A stretch of DNA of 64,000 nt from Pararge aegeria. Its lineage: Eukaryota; Arthropoda; Insecta; Lepidoptera; Nymphalidae. The notes beneath the pieces are model-generated. The model did not search any database. It was given only the letters and a program-made list of their open reading frames with translations, and was not told the DNA's origin. Of the stretch, positions 48,516 through 60,912 are shown piece by piece. How positions within the stretch are numbered: position 1 is the stretch's first letter; each line of letters begins with the position of its first letter. The stretch spans positions 8,628,001 through 8,692,000 of the forward strand of contig NC_053201.1 in NCBI RefSeq assembly GCF_905163445.1, in the 5' to 3' direction. The translations under genes were made by a program, and so were the position numbers.

Positions 48516-51500
48516 TCACAACATAGATCCGGTAATCGTTTCTCCGCATTTCTCAATGGCTTGCAGTATTTCAAGCACGTGTTTCTCTTCTAGAACAGGA
48601 TGAAAGGTGAATGCTAAACGGAAGAAGTTCTTGCGTTGTCGAAGCGGAGAGTACGCAATCATCGCTTGAGATCTTAGCGTCAACTGTTCCTTTATCTTTG
48701 GGGTAATCTGAAATAAATATACAACGTATAAATTAAAACCGAAATAATACTTAGGCTTTAGAGGTATTTACTGACTCTGAGACTTATCTGTGCAACCGAA
48801 ACGCTAATAGTTTTTGAGTGACCATTGACGTAAGAAATCAGATACAGCCCTAGTATCACTTGCAAAAGTAAAATCAAGTGACTCTTGTCACTTTATTAGG
48901 TACGCGTCGTCATGTAGCGCAAGTGCTATGCGCGTATCGATCTTTTATCTTAAATAGGGTTGTTATAAGGAAACACTTAAAATAAATAAATAAATAAATA
49001 AATATACTACGACAATACACACATCGCCATCTAGAACCAAAGTAAGCGTTAGCTTGAGTTATGGGTACTGAGATGACTGATTAATATTTTTATTATCTAA
49101 TAATATACATAAATACTTATAATATATATATAAACACCCAGACACTGAAAAACATTCATGCTCATCACACAAACATTTTCCAGTAGTGGGAATCGAACCC
49201 ACGGCCTTTGACTCAGAAAGCAGGGTCGCTGCCCACTGCGCCAATCGGCAGTCAAATGTTTTGATTTAGTTTGTATGGAAAAATAAATATAGGTTGCGAT
49301 GGCATTGAGGGCACTGTACCACCCGCCCAGTGTTGGCTAGTCGGCATAATTTTAATTACTCAGTTACGTGTCGCACATGATCTGAGAGTCCTGCCTAGAA
49401 GTTAAAACACTCTTTGCGAAAGTGCTCTCAAAAAAAAAAAAATCAAAATTCAAAATTCATTTATTTCAAGTAGGCCTAATACAAGCACTTTTGAAACGTC
49501 AAGTCTGTCCGTGTGTAGTGACTCTACCACCGGTTCGGAAGGCAGATTCTACCGAGAAGAAGCCGGCAAGAAACTCAGCAGTTGCTCTTTTCCAACATCA
49601 AAAATTTACATTTTATATTTTAACATTCATTTTTCTATCTTGTGAGAGATGAAAGCGGAGCCGGATGCTTCCAAGCCACCTTGTCATTAAGAAACTCATC
49701 AATTGTATAATAACCTCGCTGTAATAAATGTGTTTTAACACATTCTTTAAACTTATGCATTGGTAGGTCCAAAATTACCTTAGGAATCATATTATAAAAG
49801 CAAATACTCAATCCCACAAATGACTTCTGCACCTTTCGCAGACGATATGCAGATGTCACTAATTTATGACCATTTCTTGTAAGTCGACTGTTTATATCCA
49901 CTTTTTGTTTATATAGACTAATATGTTGTCTTACAAATACTATATTGTTATAAATGTATTGTGAGGCTACCGTAAGTATACCAATTTCTTTAAATTTTTC
50001 ACGGAGGGATTCACGTGATTTAAGTTTATATGTGATTATAGTTTCAATATCAGCAGCTTTGCCCCATACTAAGATCCCGTAAGACATCAAAAAGTGACGC
50101 GAAAGTACGCGAAGTAAACAAGTCTTGCTGTTTCTACGTCAGTAATCTGTCTAATTTTCCTGACGGCGTAGGCAGCCGAGCTTAGTTTACCTGCTAGTGT
50201 ATCTATATGGGTACCCCACTGAAGCTTACAATCCAAGGTCATGCCCAGAAAAACTGTGGAATCTTCCATCTAACAAAAGAGGCCTGGCAAAATAGCCAAA
50301 ATTTGCCTGGTCAAACAAAAAATAATAATTAAAATAATTCTATTGATTTAATATTTTCACAGGGTGACTCCTTATGAAATATACTTATGCGCCCTTCAAC
50401 AGTATTTCTTAATTGCGTTACACGTTGCATATGTTAAATGGAAGTTGTCAGTACCATTATTGATTAAGATTTTAGTTTTTGAATTCGTTATCACAGTATA
50501 GTAATTAATAGTCTCCCAAAACAACATGAGCTGTTGTTGAGCTAAAAGAACCTTGTCTTAGTTTATAATTTATCTCGCTAGTTGAACAATTCAACGAAAA
50601 AGACTTTACAACAGTTCATTGATTTGACCTCTCGAACGTGGTTTCTAGTTTTCAACGTCTGACAATAATTATACAAAACGATTTAGAAAACCAGAAAGAT
50701 ATTTCAAAATTTCAACAAACTGTTCTTTATTTACCTTATGCATGGTGTCCCACCAGCTCTCGGTTTCCTCTTGATTCCTCATGAATGTTGGTATGTACCA
50801 GAAACATACATTAGAGCACTGTATATGTGCCGATACTAGTCTGAAGCCTTCTTTCCGAGCAACTGTCTGTATACAGAACTCTGCTATTTCCATAACGTGG
50901 TCTGTGAGGTTACTAAGACCGATATCCCCACGAGCTTTCCATATCATCCATAGCTTGAATGCATCAATCTGTAATGTTCTTGCAACTATTTAATTGTTCT
51001 TGGTTATGATGAAAAGCTTGATGACAGTCATAAAAATTGTATACTAGCTAATAACGAAATATTATGACATCTTAAGGCATACATTTAGTATCATAAAAAA
51101 GAATCCCCGAAGGTCAAAGACGCAATTGTAAAAAACAAGATCTTTTTTAGTTAATAATTAAGGTAAGCATTTACTATTTCATATCTTTATTGATTTTACA
51201 ACGCCATTAGAGTAAAGACATTCGATAAATAATATGCCTTTCAACTTAGGCTTCAGGATTTAGGCAGGACCAGGACACTGTGGACAGCTACCTGGGTTAA
51301 CCCGGTGCAATACTCTTTGTTACTAGCCTTTATCGCATGGAAACTTCAATAAGGTACGTTACGGGACACCACTATTGGTAGCACCAAATTGAGTAGTATA
51401 TTAGAATTTGTTAGCTTTACATTACCTTTCTTCCACACTGTATGCTCTTATCCCCGGTGTCATAGCTGACGTCATAAAACTTATCCTGTTGAAACAAGTA

Positions 51501-54500
51501 CTGCGCTGCGGCCGCATTCGCTTCGTGCAATAGACCCTTTTCGCGAAGAAGGAACACTGAGCATTGTAGTGGCGCTCCCATCATTTTGTGAGGATTCCAT
51601 GATATAGAGTTTGCACTAAAATATTTATTTATTATTAAAAATTAGACAACTCGAATGCAAGCAGCGTGGCGGATGATAGAGGACTATGTACCATAATATA
51701 AGTCATAGATACCAAATAAATAAATAAATAAAATAAGAGGCCTGGGTACTTACTAACATCGTTTACAGGATTATTTTAAAATAACAGTTTATTTAACATA
51801 CTTCCAGTGCCAAAAATAAGGATTATAATTGGATAAAAAAAGGCAACATTATTATTAAAATAATAATGCTTTAAGCGATGGCATTGAGGGCACTGTACCA
51901 CCCACCCAGTGTTGGCTAGTCGGCATAATTTTAATTACTCAGTTACGTGTCGCACATGATCTGAGAGTCCTGCCTAGAAGTTAAAACACTCTTTGCGAAA
52001 GCGCTCTAACAAAAGAAGCCTGGCAAAATAGCTTCATATATTCCAAAATTTGCCTGGTCAAACAAGCAACCAAGTCTTTTTAAAGTTAGAAAGCCGGGTT
52101 GTCTTTCCAAGAATATTTATTATTATTACCTTTATTAAAATGTTAATAACATTGCGATTATCATATTTGTTGGCAGCATTGATTGGATACTCTCGCTTAA
52201 AGGTTTAAGCTAATAACGGAATAATGTTAGTAATCATCAGAATGTTTAGTTTAGTTTCACTGAATTCTCATTCTCTTTATTCTCATGATCGTTTATTATC
52301 TGTGTCGGGTCAACAATATTTGCTAATGTAGCTCAATTAACTCCCTGAACGTATAAAGAGACAGTTATTTTAATAACACAGACAAATAAGAAAACTATAT
52401 TTGTTTGTATAGACACATAAATGTTAGTCCTTCTCCCTTTTATAATTAGTAAATCTAGATTTCCAGTCTCTACTTTTTAGCAAAATTTTTTTTAAGAAGA
52501 AGCATCTCACTCACCGCTCTATCCCTTTTAACTTGGAACGAAGCTTTTTAGACAGCATTAAACTTCCACCCCAGCACGCCTGCAAAAAATATATTTTTAA
52601 ATTTCAGTACCGACCAAAATGTTACTTCTATCAAGAGAATTTTTTTAGGAAAGAAGTTTTGGAAAAAACTTGCCTTAAAAACACATAAATAAATTATTTT
52701 GGCGCCAGCAACGCATTGCAGATCTCTCCGTCGTAATAGATGTCCACGTAAAACGAACAGTAACCAGAATGTTAGTTGCATTGCTTTGTATAATATGAAT
52801 TCCTTACTTACGTCGACATGCATCCAAACACCATATTTCTCACAGATTGCTGCCATAGTCTCCAATTCATCAATGGCTCCAAGAACCGTGGTGCCAGCAG
52901 TTGCGTTTACCATGACAGGATGCCTCCCAAGTGCCAACTCTTGTTGGAGACTTGTTTCAAGTTCTGATGACTTCATCTGACCGCTATCATTCGTTTTTAT
53001 AACTTTAACGTTCTCTGTACCAAATCCAAGCCAATGTGCTGCTTTCAAAATTGAATAGTGGCTCTGTAATGACAAAAGAAAACGTTAATGAGAAATTTTG
53101 ACATACTTTACTAAATGTTTTCGAGGTTATTACATTTATTATAACGATACCTGCACTTAGAGGAAATATCAAATTTATAAACTCTCAGACCGCGATTGCC
53201 AGAGAGTCGCAGGTTCAAATCCGGTCAGTTCCGAAATTTTTATATGCATTTTAACAATTTATAATGATTTCAAGGTTGTGATATTCTAAACAATTCAAAT
53301 GACCACTATAGTCAAAATATTCTGGTACTTCTGCACCTACTATCTATTATTTACTATATATTAGTTACTAACTCCTCCAGACTTCGCACGGAATGTATAA
53401 GTAATACGTTGCAGGATAATTGGACAAACAGTCTTTGCGAAACCCCCTTGGACGATTGTAAAGTAGCGAATAATTGGAAACTAAGAAAGAGTATTCCTTT
53501 CTTAGTTTTAGCCAAAATCGGAAATTTTTAGGTTAGAACATAAATATTAAATTTTAAGTTGCATTTGGTAATGAACACCTTCCTTGACGCGGCCGCATGC
53601 GAAAGCCAATCAGTGACGTCCCCTTTTTCGGCGTAGATGACTCCACTGAGTTTTAATGGGTATTCCCTTCCGGAAAAACGAAGAATTTATTCGTTACTTG
53701 CGGAAGGGTTTCGTTCATGCATTTCTCAGCGAAGTACTATATTTAATACATATACCTAGCTCGGAAGATTGAGGATAAAAAAAACCAGTCTTAGATTCTA
53801 AGTATACAATAGTCCTAGGTGTTTCCCAAAATGTAAATGTTCCCTCGGTTTCATGCGACATATCATATTTATTGAACTCTTTATTTGTATACCACAACAT
53901 TAACATATTTAAAATATAACAAAAACAGAAACATCGAAAGAAGTAGTAATACAAAAGGCGGCCTTATCGCTTAATAGCGATCTCTGCCAGGCAACCTTAG
54001 AATTAGGAAAAAAAAAGAAGAGGAGAATAGACTGCTGGTGGGACAAATATTAAAATACATACATGCAAATAACTACATGCTAATACATAAACTAGTGTGC
54101 ACAAATAGATAAAAAGTAAATAATATAATAAATAAATAAATATAAAAATAAACTAATATATATAATAACATACAACCTTCTATCCAAAAAACTCTAATTG
54201 GATTATTTAAAACTTTAATGCAATCCGTTTAGCATTAGTATTTTAGTAGAAGTAGAAGCTTGTGACAGGGCTCGTCCTAGGAACCGCTACCACCATGCTT
54301 ATTTCTGCCGCTAAGCTTGGTTGCTGGTGTAATTACAGGCACATGAGGTCTCAGGTTGATGGAACAAGGCCACACTTTACAGGATGTGTCAATGGAAGTG
54401 GTACCTACTCTGCGGTTTATAGGCGATGGTTTCCCACTTACCATTAGGTGGCCTTTCTGCTTATTTCATCAATTAATTAAAAAAAACGTTTATCCAGATT

Positions 54501-57500
54501 CTCATTTTTTAAACATACAAGTAAATATCTTTTCTTACGTCTTCCGAAGTAAATATAACCAACTCAGGTAAACCACGCATCCCCTTCCTCTTGATTTCAG
54601 GAAACGCCTTAAATCGAGCTGCCACCAGCGCGTAAAGCATCGATATACTTCCACCGGGACTGAAGATGCCATCGCCGTTAGGGATACCAAAAAGCTTGAG
54701 AACGTGTTCGAGAACTTTGATCTCTATGAGAGTGAACACTGGCGCTACTTCAAATGTATATCTGGAAATAGGAAATGAATAAAGTGGCCGTACTTCTATG
54801 TTAAATATTTACTTAGTGGTAGCGTGTACCTTATATAGTCAAGACCGCATTTATGGGCCGTGTATTAGAATGCAGTTGATCGCACATTTCTGTGTTTAAC
54901 CATGCTAGTATGCAATGAATAAAGATTTAAGCGTAGTACCTTGGTAATTTTGTGCTGTCTAAGGGATGCTAATTCTAAGGGATGTACCGTCACAACAGTA
55001 CAGCTTTGTATAAAACTGGGTGGGAATACCTACTTCTTGTTTAACAAACGAGCCAACCGAGACGGCCGAGTGCCGAGAGCCGGTGACGGCCGAGTGGCGC
55101 AGTGGCAGCGACCCTGCTTTCTGAGTCCAAGGCCGTGGGTTCGATTCCCACAACTGGAAAATGTTTGTGTGATGAACATGAATGTTTTCAGGGTCTGGGT
55201 GTTTATCTGTATATTATAAGTATATATGTATATTATTCATAAAAATATTCAACAGTCATCTTAGTACCCATAACACAAGCTACGCTTCCTCTGGGGCTAG
55301 ATGGCGATGTGTGCATTGTCGTAGTATATTTATTTTATTTATTTATTTAAACACTAATGATTTATATATAACAGACTATAAATCGCAGAACATTATTTTA
55401 TATAATTTATATTAATTAAGATTTTTATAAATATAATATAATGTTTAAATTTTGCATGTTAATGTATTAGCAGAATACATGTAGGAACTTTATATCCTAA
55501 ATTCCAACAACTAAGCTTAAGATCCCAACGTCTATCGTTTCTCCGAGCTATGTGCCCCGCCCGCTAGCGATGCTGGTAAGATTGCAGTCAAACGCTAACT
55601 TGTAGTGGAATATAAAAAAATACTTCAATACTTACTGGCTAGTATTAAATGCTTCTGCAACCCAAGCTCCAGCGAGGCCGTAGGGGTCCATCCCACCGTA
55701 CAGCTGATTTCTGAACGTTGGCTTGTTGGTCTTTACGCTGTATTGTAGCACTTTACGCACAGCTTTCTCGAGTTGGCTATCGTTTAGCTGCTTTGATATG
55801 TCCAGATCTTCGCGTAATATTTCCTGCAAATTTGCAAATGTTATCTCGCGTGTCTTGGAATTTTCGACGACCTCCCTGGTGGTGATTAGTGGAGGTCCGG
55901 GGTTCCACCCCTGGCCGGGTAATTTAGGAATTTATGATTTCTAAAAGCCCCACCCACTAAGCTATCAAAGCTTCCAATACTAAAGTACCTTTAGATAAAT
56001 AATTAAAAACGTTTGAAGTTTTTGATGATTTTTGACGATCTCCCTGGCGCAACGGTGAGCGCTGTGAATTTATAAAGGAGGTCCCGGGTTGGATTCCCCG
56101 TAGAGGTAATTTGAGAATTTATCATTTCTGAATTTTCTCTGGTCTGGTCTGGCGCGGTGGTGATCGCTGCGGTTTTAGTATTGCAAGTACCGGGTTCGAT
56201 GCCCGGCCGGGTAATTTAGGAGTTAATCATTTCAAAATTCTGGGCTGCTCTGCTTTGGCCTTAGTTAATTACTTTAAATTCGTACAATTTCAAATAACAC
56301 TTATAATTCTGCTAAACAATGATATACACAAATCCAACAAAAAACTTTAGCCGGTGACAACCTGCTTTTCGAACCGGTGGTAGAGTCACTACAAACAGAC
56401 ACGTTTCTAAAGTGCTTATAAAGTAGGCCTACTAGGAATAAAATGAATTTTGGTTTTTTTATTATTTTTGACTCTTTATGTTTATGTTACTCAGAAAATG
56501 TGGAATTGACACGTTGGGCTATAATATGACAATAATAAATTAGGACAGTTCTTAATATTCTTTCATTCACTCAGTTCTAAATTATTCCAATTATCTAAGA
56601 AAAAAACGGAGGTACCTCATACACTGAACCAGGAACTAACCGGGCAACGAAGAAAATAAAGATATAGAAGTACCTATTTTATAAGGTACTAATTACTCAT
56701 TAAATAAACAATATTATAATTGCATTGCCTTTATCAACCCGGTAGTGAACATTAAAACCATATAAATCATACGGCCGTAATTAAACCCACCCATTACTAC
56801 AATTAATGTTTCGCATTACACAATCTATCAGAACTTTCTTATCGTATTGGTAAGAATAAGTCTGAAAAATACCGCTGTGTTGCAACTTAAGGAAAATGTG
56901 ACGGCCGACGAAACCTTTTGTTCCTTACATGTCGTAGTAGCTTTTTGTGGCAGCTATTTGTGCCGCCAAGCAGAATTATAGCAATGCCGTGTTCCGGTAT
57001 TCCGGTATGAAGCGTGTGGTTGCCGGTGTTGTTAGACAACTTAGCTTAAAACCTACGCCCCGAATTAATGGACACGGCGGATTGCTGCAGGACGTGCTCA
57101 TTGCGTGCCCTGTGAAGTGTTGATCTGTGAAGTGGCGATGGTTTTCCAGTTTTCATCAGGTGGGCCATCAGCTTGGTCTGATAACTCATTATCATCATCA
57201 TCATCATATCAACCGAAAGACGTCCACTGCTGGACATAGGTTCTGTGCCGCTTCCTGCGACGCGCTTAAAATCGACTGTCCACCTCGTTGTCCGACAACT
57301 ATTAATATAAAATATATATAACGAAAAGTTCCAACGAATTAGTTTGGCCATCCGAAGGGGCAATGCTGCCAGCATCTTAGGAACTGTGCCTCGCTGCGGT
57401 GGTTTCGAGGACGTTTTAGATTTTATTTAGCTTTAAATAGTTTATTTTAGGTTATATTTATATTTTAAAGAAACAATATTATAACAACAATATATATATA

Positions 57501-59192
57501 ATGTGTAACAGAATAACGAAATAATATTGAAGTATGAATAAATAAGTATATTTCATAAGGAATCACGCTGTAAAAATATTAAATCAAAAAAATCATATTT
57601 ATTTTTCCACACAAACTATTTCAAAACATTCTTATTGTTTACTTATGACAACCCTATTGAAAATAAAAAACCAACACGCGCATAGTACCTACGCTATGCG
57701 ACGCGTACCTAATAAAGTGAAAGGAGTCACATGATTTTCATTTTTCATCATGTATGTGATTACTTTCAGTAAAAACTATGGCAGTGGTTTCCTCAAAAAC
57801 TATTGGGTTTTCGGTTTCACAGCTAAGTCTCAGAGACATTACGTAATGTACATTCTCTGAAGCATGTGAAGTATTTTTTCGGTTTTCATTTACACGTTGG
57901 ATATATATCGGAAGCGGTGATAGCCTGCTTCTGCCCCCTTTTCTAGGGGAACGCGTTTTATCCCCGACACGCACTTCTTCAGAGTTCTCTATATCCTTAT
58001 TTTAGTAATTATAATATCACTCGCTTTAACTGTGAATAAAAAACATCGGACGCTAACGTCGGACGAAATCGGACGAAAGGACGCTGCTGCCCGTTCTCCT
58101 TATGTTCACTTAGTCGCCTCGTACGAGATACGTGGGAAAAGGAGGGGTAGTGACAATTGTATACAGATCACTAAACACGGCATCAAAATATTTGGCGGTT
58201 TGAATTCCCGCGAAAAGTTTTTGGTGTTGAAAATGATGGTGTTGTGTATATTTTATTGGGAATTTGTGATAATAATCGTGAAAGCCCGTCAACCTAGATT
58301 GGAGCAGCATGGAGTCCAAAAGTCCCTCTCTCATAAAATCGGTGACCTGTGTTAAGCTGAGTAGCATTAATAAGTTGCCATCTAAAATAATAAAGCTAAA
58401 ATTGCCAGACTAAGGTTTCAAAGTATGTTCCGACCGAGACGGACGTCACTTGTTAATTTTTAGACTTCCGTTTTTCATTTAGGGGTGGACACTGAAAACT
58501 TTATAACTTTGCTTTTATTGTTACAGCTTTTTTAAGGTTTCTGATACTAAAAAGCTGATTGAATTTCATTATTTTTTAAACATAAAATGAATATTATTTA
58601 CGTAATAACAATAATTTTATAATTCGGATTTGTTTTAGAATTAATAAAATGTAGGTAGATAATAATCACCCGCACGAATTTTTATTAAATAAAATGAATA
58701 AATATATATACTACGACAATACACACATCGCCATCTTTCCCCAAAGGAAGCGTAGCTTGTGTTATGGGTACTAAGGTGAGTGATGAACATTTTTATCAAT
58801 AACATACATAAGTACTTATAATATGCATATAAACACCCAGACACTGAAAAACATTCATGTTCTTCACACAAACATTTTCCAGTTGTGGGAATCGAACCCA
58901 CGGCCAGAAAGCAGGGTCGCTGCCCACTACGCCAATTGTTAAATAATGCAATGCTTGAAATTTTCATCGTAATATACAAAAGAATATTACAGAAAGATAG
59001 AAGTTAGGGTCACAAGGTGTTGCATGCACGTTACATCTTTCCAAAACTTTATATACTACTCCGTTATATTTTAATCCTTACCTCTAATTCCTTTGGATGT
59101 TTAAACTGGATGAGCGGAGTATCATGACCGGCCTCTTCCTTTACGATACCCCACACTTTGTCCAAGAACGTGTGTCCGTTTGACTCCATCAT
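48516..59192 (-). CDS. PLP-dependent decarboxylase, cysteine sulfinate/aspartate/glutamate decarboxylase-like, complete, 8 exons, 484 aa
   Basis: Coding exons in transcript order: 59192-59082, 55823-55636, 54761-54539, 53063-52812, 52579-52515, 51615-51426, 50968-50735, 48707-48516 (stop TGA). They sum to 1455 nt in phase with GT-AG introns. Family landmarks: NTSQYTFEVAPVF (about 97-109), FSPGGS, TSED-SHYS across the exon 3/4 junction, NATAGTTVLGAIDEL, HVDACWGG across exons 4/5, the PLP-lysine motif NPHK (K290), GDKSIQCGR and DAFKLWMIWKARG. Group II decarboxylases use PLP to remove an alpha-carboxyl group. NTSQ is closer to CSAD than to GAD65/67 (NTNM), so a product such as hypotaurine or beta-alanine is more likely than GABA; sequence alone does not decide. 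In insects the aspartate decarboxylase (black) supplies beta-alanine for cuticle. The start is the first ATG of the 5' exon; this frame stays open upstream to a possible acceptor near 59233, so the N-terminus may be longer. Length fits the family (about 490). Confidence 0.93.
48980..49255 (-). mobile_element. SINE family B, full length, last decarboxylase intron
   Basis: Minus head TGCCGATTGGCGCAGTGGGC, B box GGTTCGATTCCCACTACTGG, and a (TAAA)n tail at 48980. Confidence 0.85.
49298..49428. repeat. Left part of an interrupted repeat (continues at 50272-50319)
   Basis: GCGATGGCATTGAGGGCACT through AAAGTGCTCT nearly matches 51875-52005. The rest (AACAAAAGAGGCCTGGCAAA) resumes after the LINE. 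Part of a decarboxylase intron. Confidence 0.85.
49429..50271 (-). mobile_element. Second, 5'-truncated copy of the same LINE, in the last decarboxylase intron
   Basis: Frames 50269-50090 (FLGMTLDCKLQWGTHI) and 50090-49635 (RESLREKFKEIGIL, RNGHKLV, QRGYYTIDEFLND) match the C-terminal half of the 45928-47937 ORF. A one-base slip or small deletion near 50088 separates them. The 3' tail (AAATGAATTTTGAATTTTGA then A-rich on the minus strand) ends at 49429. It interrupts a repeat whose uninterrupted copy is at 51875-52068. Confidence 0.85.
51875..52068. repeat. Uninterrupted copy of the 49298/50272 repeat
   Basis: Runs from GCGATGGCATTGAGGGCACT to GCCTGGTCAAACAA without the LINE. It lies in the intron between decarboxylase exons 5 and 6. 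Nature unknown; it could be a MITE or other short element. Confidence 0.8.
53064..54538. other. Decarboxylase intron 3: repeat pieces
   Basis: A tRNA-like SINE head (GTCGCAGGTTCAAATCCGGT) at 53180-53250, a LINE-tail-like piece 53880-54005, and repeat D at 54255-54450. Confidence 0.5.
55085..55350 (+). mobile_element. SINE family B, full length, best-preserved copy
   Basis: Head GACGGCCGAGTGGCGCAGTG with A box, B box GGTTCGATTCCCACAACTGG, body (ACACAAGCTACGCTTCCTCT, GGGGCTAGATGGCGATGTGT), end (TTTA)n. Confidence 0.9.
55860..56240 (+). mobile_element. Three SINE heads in a row (third tRNA-derived family)
   Basis: Units start at about 55868, 56037 and 56148: a CTGGCGC...GGTGA A box, a GGGTTCGATGCCCGGCCGGG-type B box, and TAATTTAGGA..TTATCATTTC. 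They lie in decarboxylase intron 1. Confidence 0.75.
56368..56460 (+). mobile_element. 3' tail of the 45742-type LINE
   Basis: GAACCGGTGGTAGAGTCACT, TGCTTATAAAGTAGGCCTAC and AAATGAATTTTGG match the LINE 3' end. Confidence 0.75.
56945..57450. repeat. Repeat D followed by retroelement 3'-end-like pieces
   Basis: Repeat D at 56945-57150 (GTGTGGTTGCCGGTG). CCGAAAGACGTCCACTGCTG at 57213, then 57330-57425 (GCCTCGCTGCGGTGGTTTCG), inverted at 25670. Confidence 0.6.
57451..58685. other. Decarboxylase intron 1, mostly featureless
   Basis: A worn SINE family A head may lie at 57910-58050 (GAAGCGGTGATAGCCTG). The frames at 57738 and 58032 show no known domain. Confidence 0.45.
58686..58939 (-). mobile_element. 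SINE family B, small head deletion
   Basis: Minus-strand body and B box GGTTCGATTCCCACAACTGG; the CTGAGTCCAAG piece of the head is missing. Confidence 0.8.
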
Positions 59193-60912
59193 GCAACATT
59201 TACGCAAACCCACGTACTCCAAGTTAAAGTTAGCTTAAAAAATACCTTAACAGTAAAATATAGTCGTAAACCAAATATTATGAATGCGTGCGTAAACGAT
59301 AAAAAACTATAGATATTCAAACGTGTGCGGTTCGACCAGAGAACCGGTCGTGACTGCAGTGCTAAATAGCTCGAGTCGGAAAACCTCTATTAACGGCAAT
59401 TGACATTGTTTGTTACAATCATTTACTTTATTACGATTAACATTATGCACTAACAAAGTCTTATGCTATGTTATATGTCCGTGTTTAAGTATCCAGCTGG
59501 TGTATTTCTATATACTTATTATGACAGTTTAAGAGGTGGAAATCCCGGAATCTATGATTCTTGTCATGCGCATATTTCAAATTCCATCAAAGGTTAATTA
59601 CAAAGAGAAAATTTGTTTGTATTGTAGCCCGTTAGATGTTGCGGGGGAACGTCTCGTTCTTACACAAATATGCTTTTGTACACATATGCTGTATATGTAT
59701 AAGTAAATATTCACTTGAATACAGAGTCACTTTATAAACTCAAATAGATTCTCACTTCTATTTTATTAATAAAAGTTAGCCCTTGACTGCAAACTCACTT
59801 TATGGTAAGCGAAAACATGCAGTCTATGGTGGTAGCGGGCTTAGCTGTTAATGGTATATATTTTATACCCTACTAGGTGATAGGGTAGTAACTAGCCATG
59901 GCCGAAGCATCCTACTAGACAAATCCTGGAAAAAAATCACAAATTATATGTTCCAAAATTGACGGCCGACTGGCGCAGAGGGCAGCGACCCTGCTTTCTG
60001 AATCCAAGGCCGTTGGTTCGATTTCGTGTGATGAACAAGAATGTTTTTCAGTGTCTGTGTGTTTATCAGTATATTATAAGTATTTACCTGTAATATATTC
60101 ATAAAGATATCCATCAGCTATCTTAGTACCCATAACACAAGCCATGCTTACTTTGGGGCTAGATGGCGATGTGTGTATTGTCGTGGTATATTTATTTATT
60201 TATTTATATAAAATTGCTGCAACCACTGTGCCAAGAAGGTCGTTAAAATATAAAGTAATGTAGAATCCTCAATATAAGTATAGGATTGGCAGCCGTAGTT
60301 AAGCAGAACCTGCTCTTAATAATTCGATATCAGTTTTTGGTTAATAATACCTCTAATACGGGCCTTACATTTCAACCTACGATTCGCCTGTCGGGTCTTG
60401 AAGAATCTTGCAGTTCTTTCATATCATGTTTAATGAGTCCAAAGAGGTAGTAGTATCATTTATATTCTCTTTGAAGGTTATAAATTCTAATCACTACGAG
60501 ATGTCCGATAAAATTTGGTCGTACAAATTAAATCATCATTATATATATATCAGCATCTTATATATTTTTTTTTATTGTTTTGTTATTTTTGTTTTCGCTT
60601 TTAATTTGTGCAATAAAGACTTTATCTATCTATCTATCTAAATTCATAGGTATAAACTTATGCGTCGACATACGACATTACGATATTTATCTCGGAATAA
60701 AGTTAATTTCGAAAATTTTAAAAACTAATTAGTCAAATAATCTGTGTTAGTTATTGTGTAAAACTTATTAGATTAATAAGATAAGGCAATACAAATACTT
60801 CTTCAACCACGACCATATAGATTTAATCCCTTGTTATAGGTTAAGTTTAAAGTATTTATTCTATTTGGATACATGTATATAAGAAAAATTATTAGTAAAA
60901 ATTAAAAAAAAT
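59193..60912. other. Shared upstream region of the divergent decarboxylase and cyclase genes
   Basis: Contains repeat B (59765-59935), SINE family B (59961-60208, plus) and a (CTAT)n run at 60626-60645. No other gene. Regulatory sites for either gene would lie here. Confidence 0.6.
60876..60883 (+). promoter_or_regulatory. Candidate TATA box for the soluble adenylyl cyclase gene
   Basis: TATATAAG lies 30 bases before the start ATG at 60913. If used it would give almost no 5' UTR, so either the mRNA is nearly leaderless or this is chance in AT-rich DNA and the true start lies upstream. Confidence 0.3.

Noticed and set aside
54262..54447. 61-codon frame in decarboxylase intron 3
   Set aside because: Lies in dispersed repeat D and has no domain.
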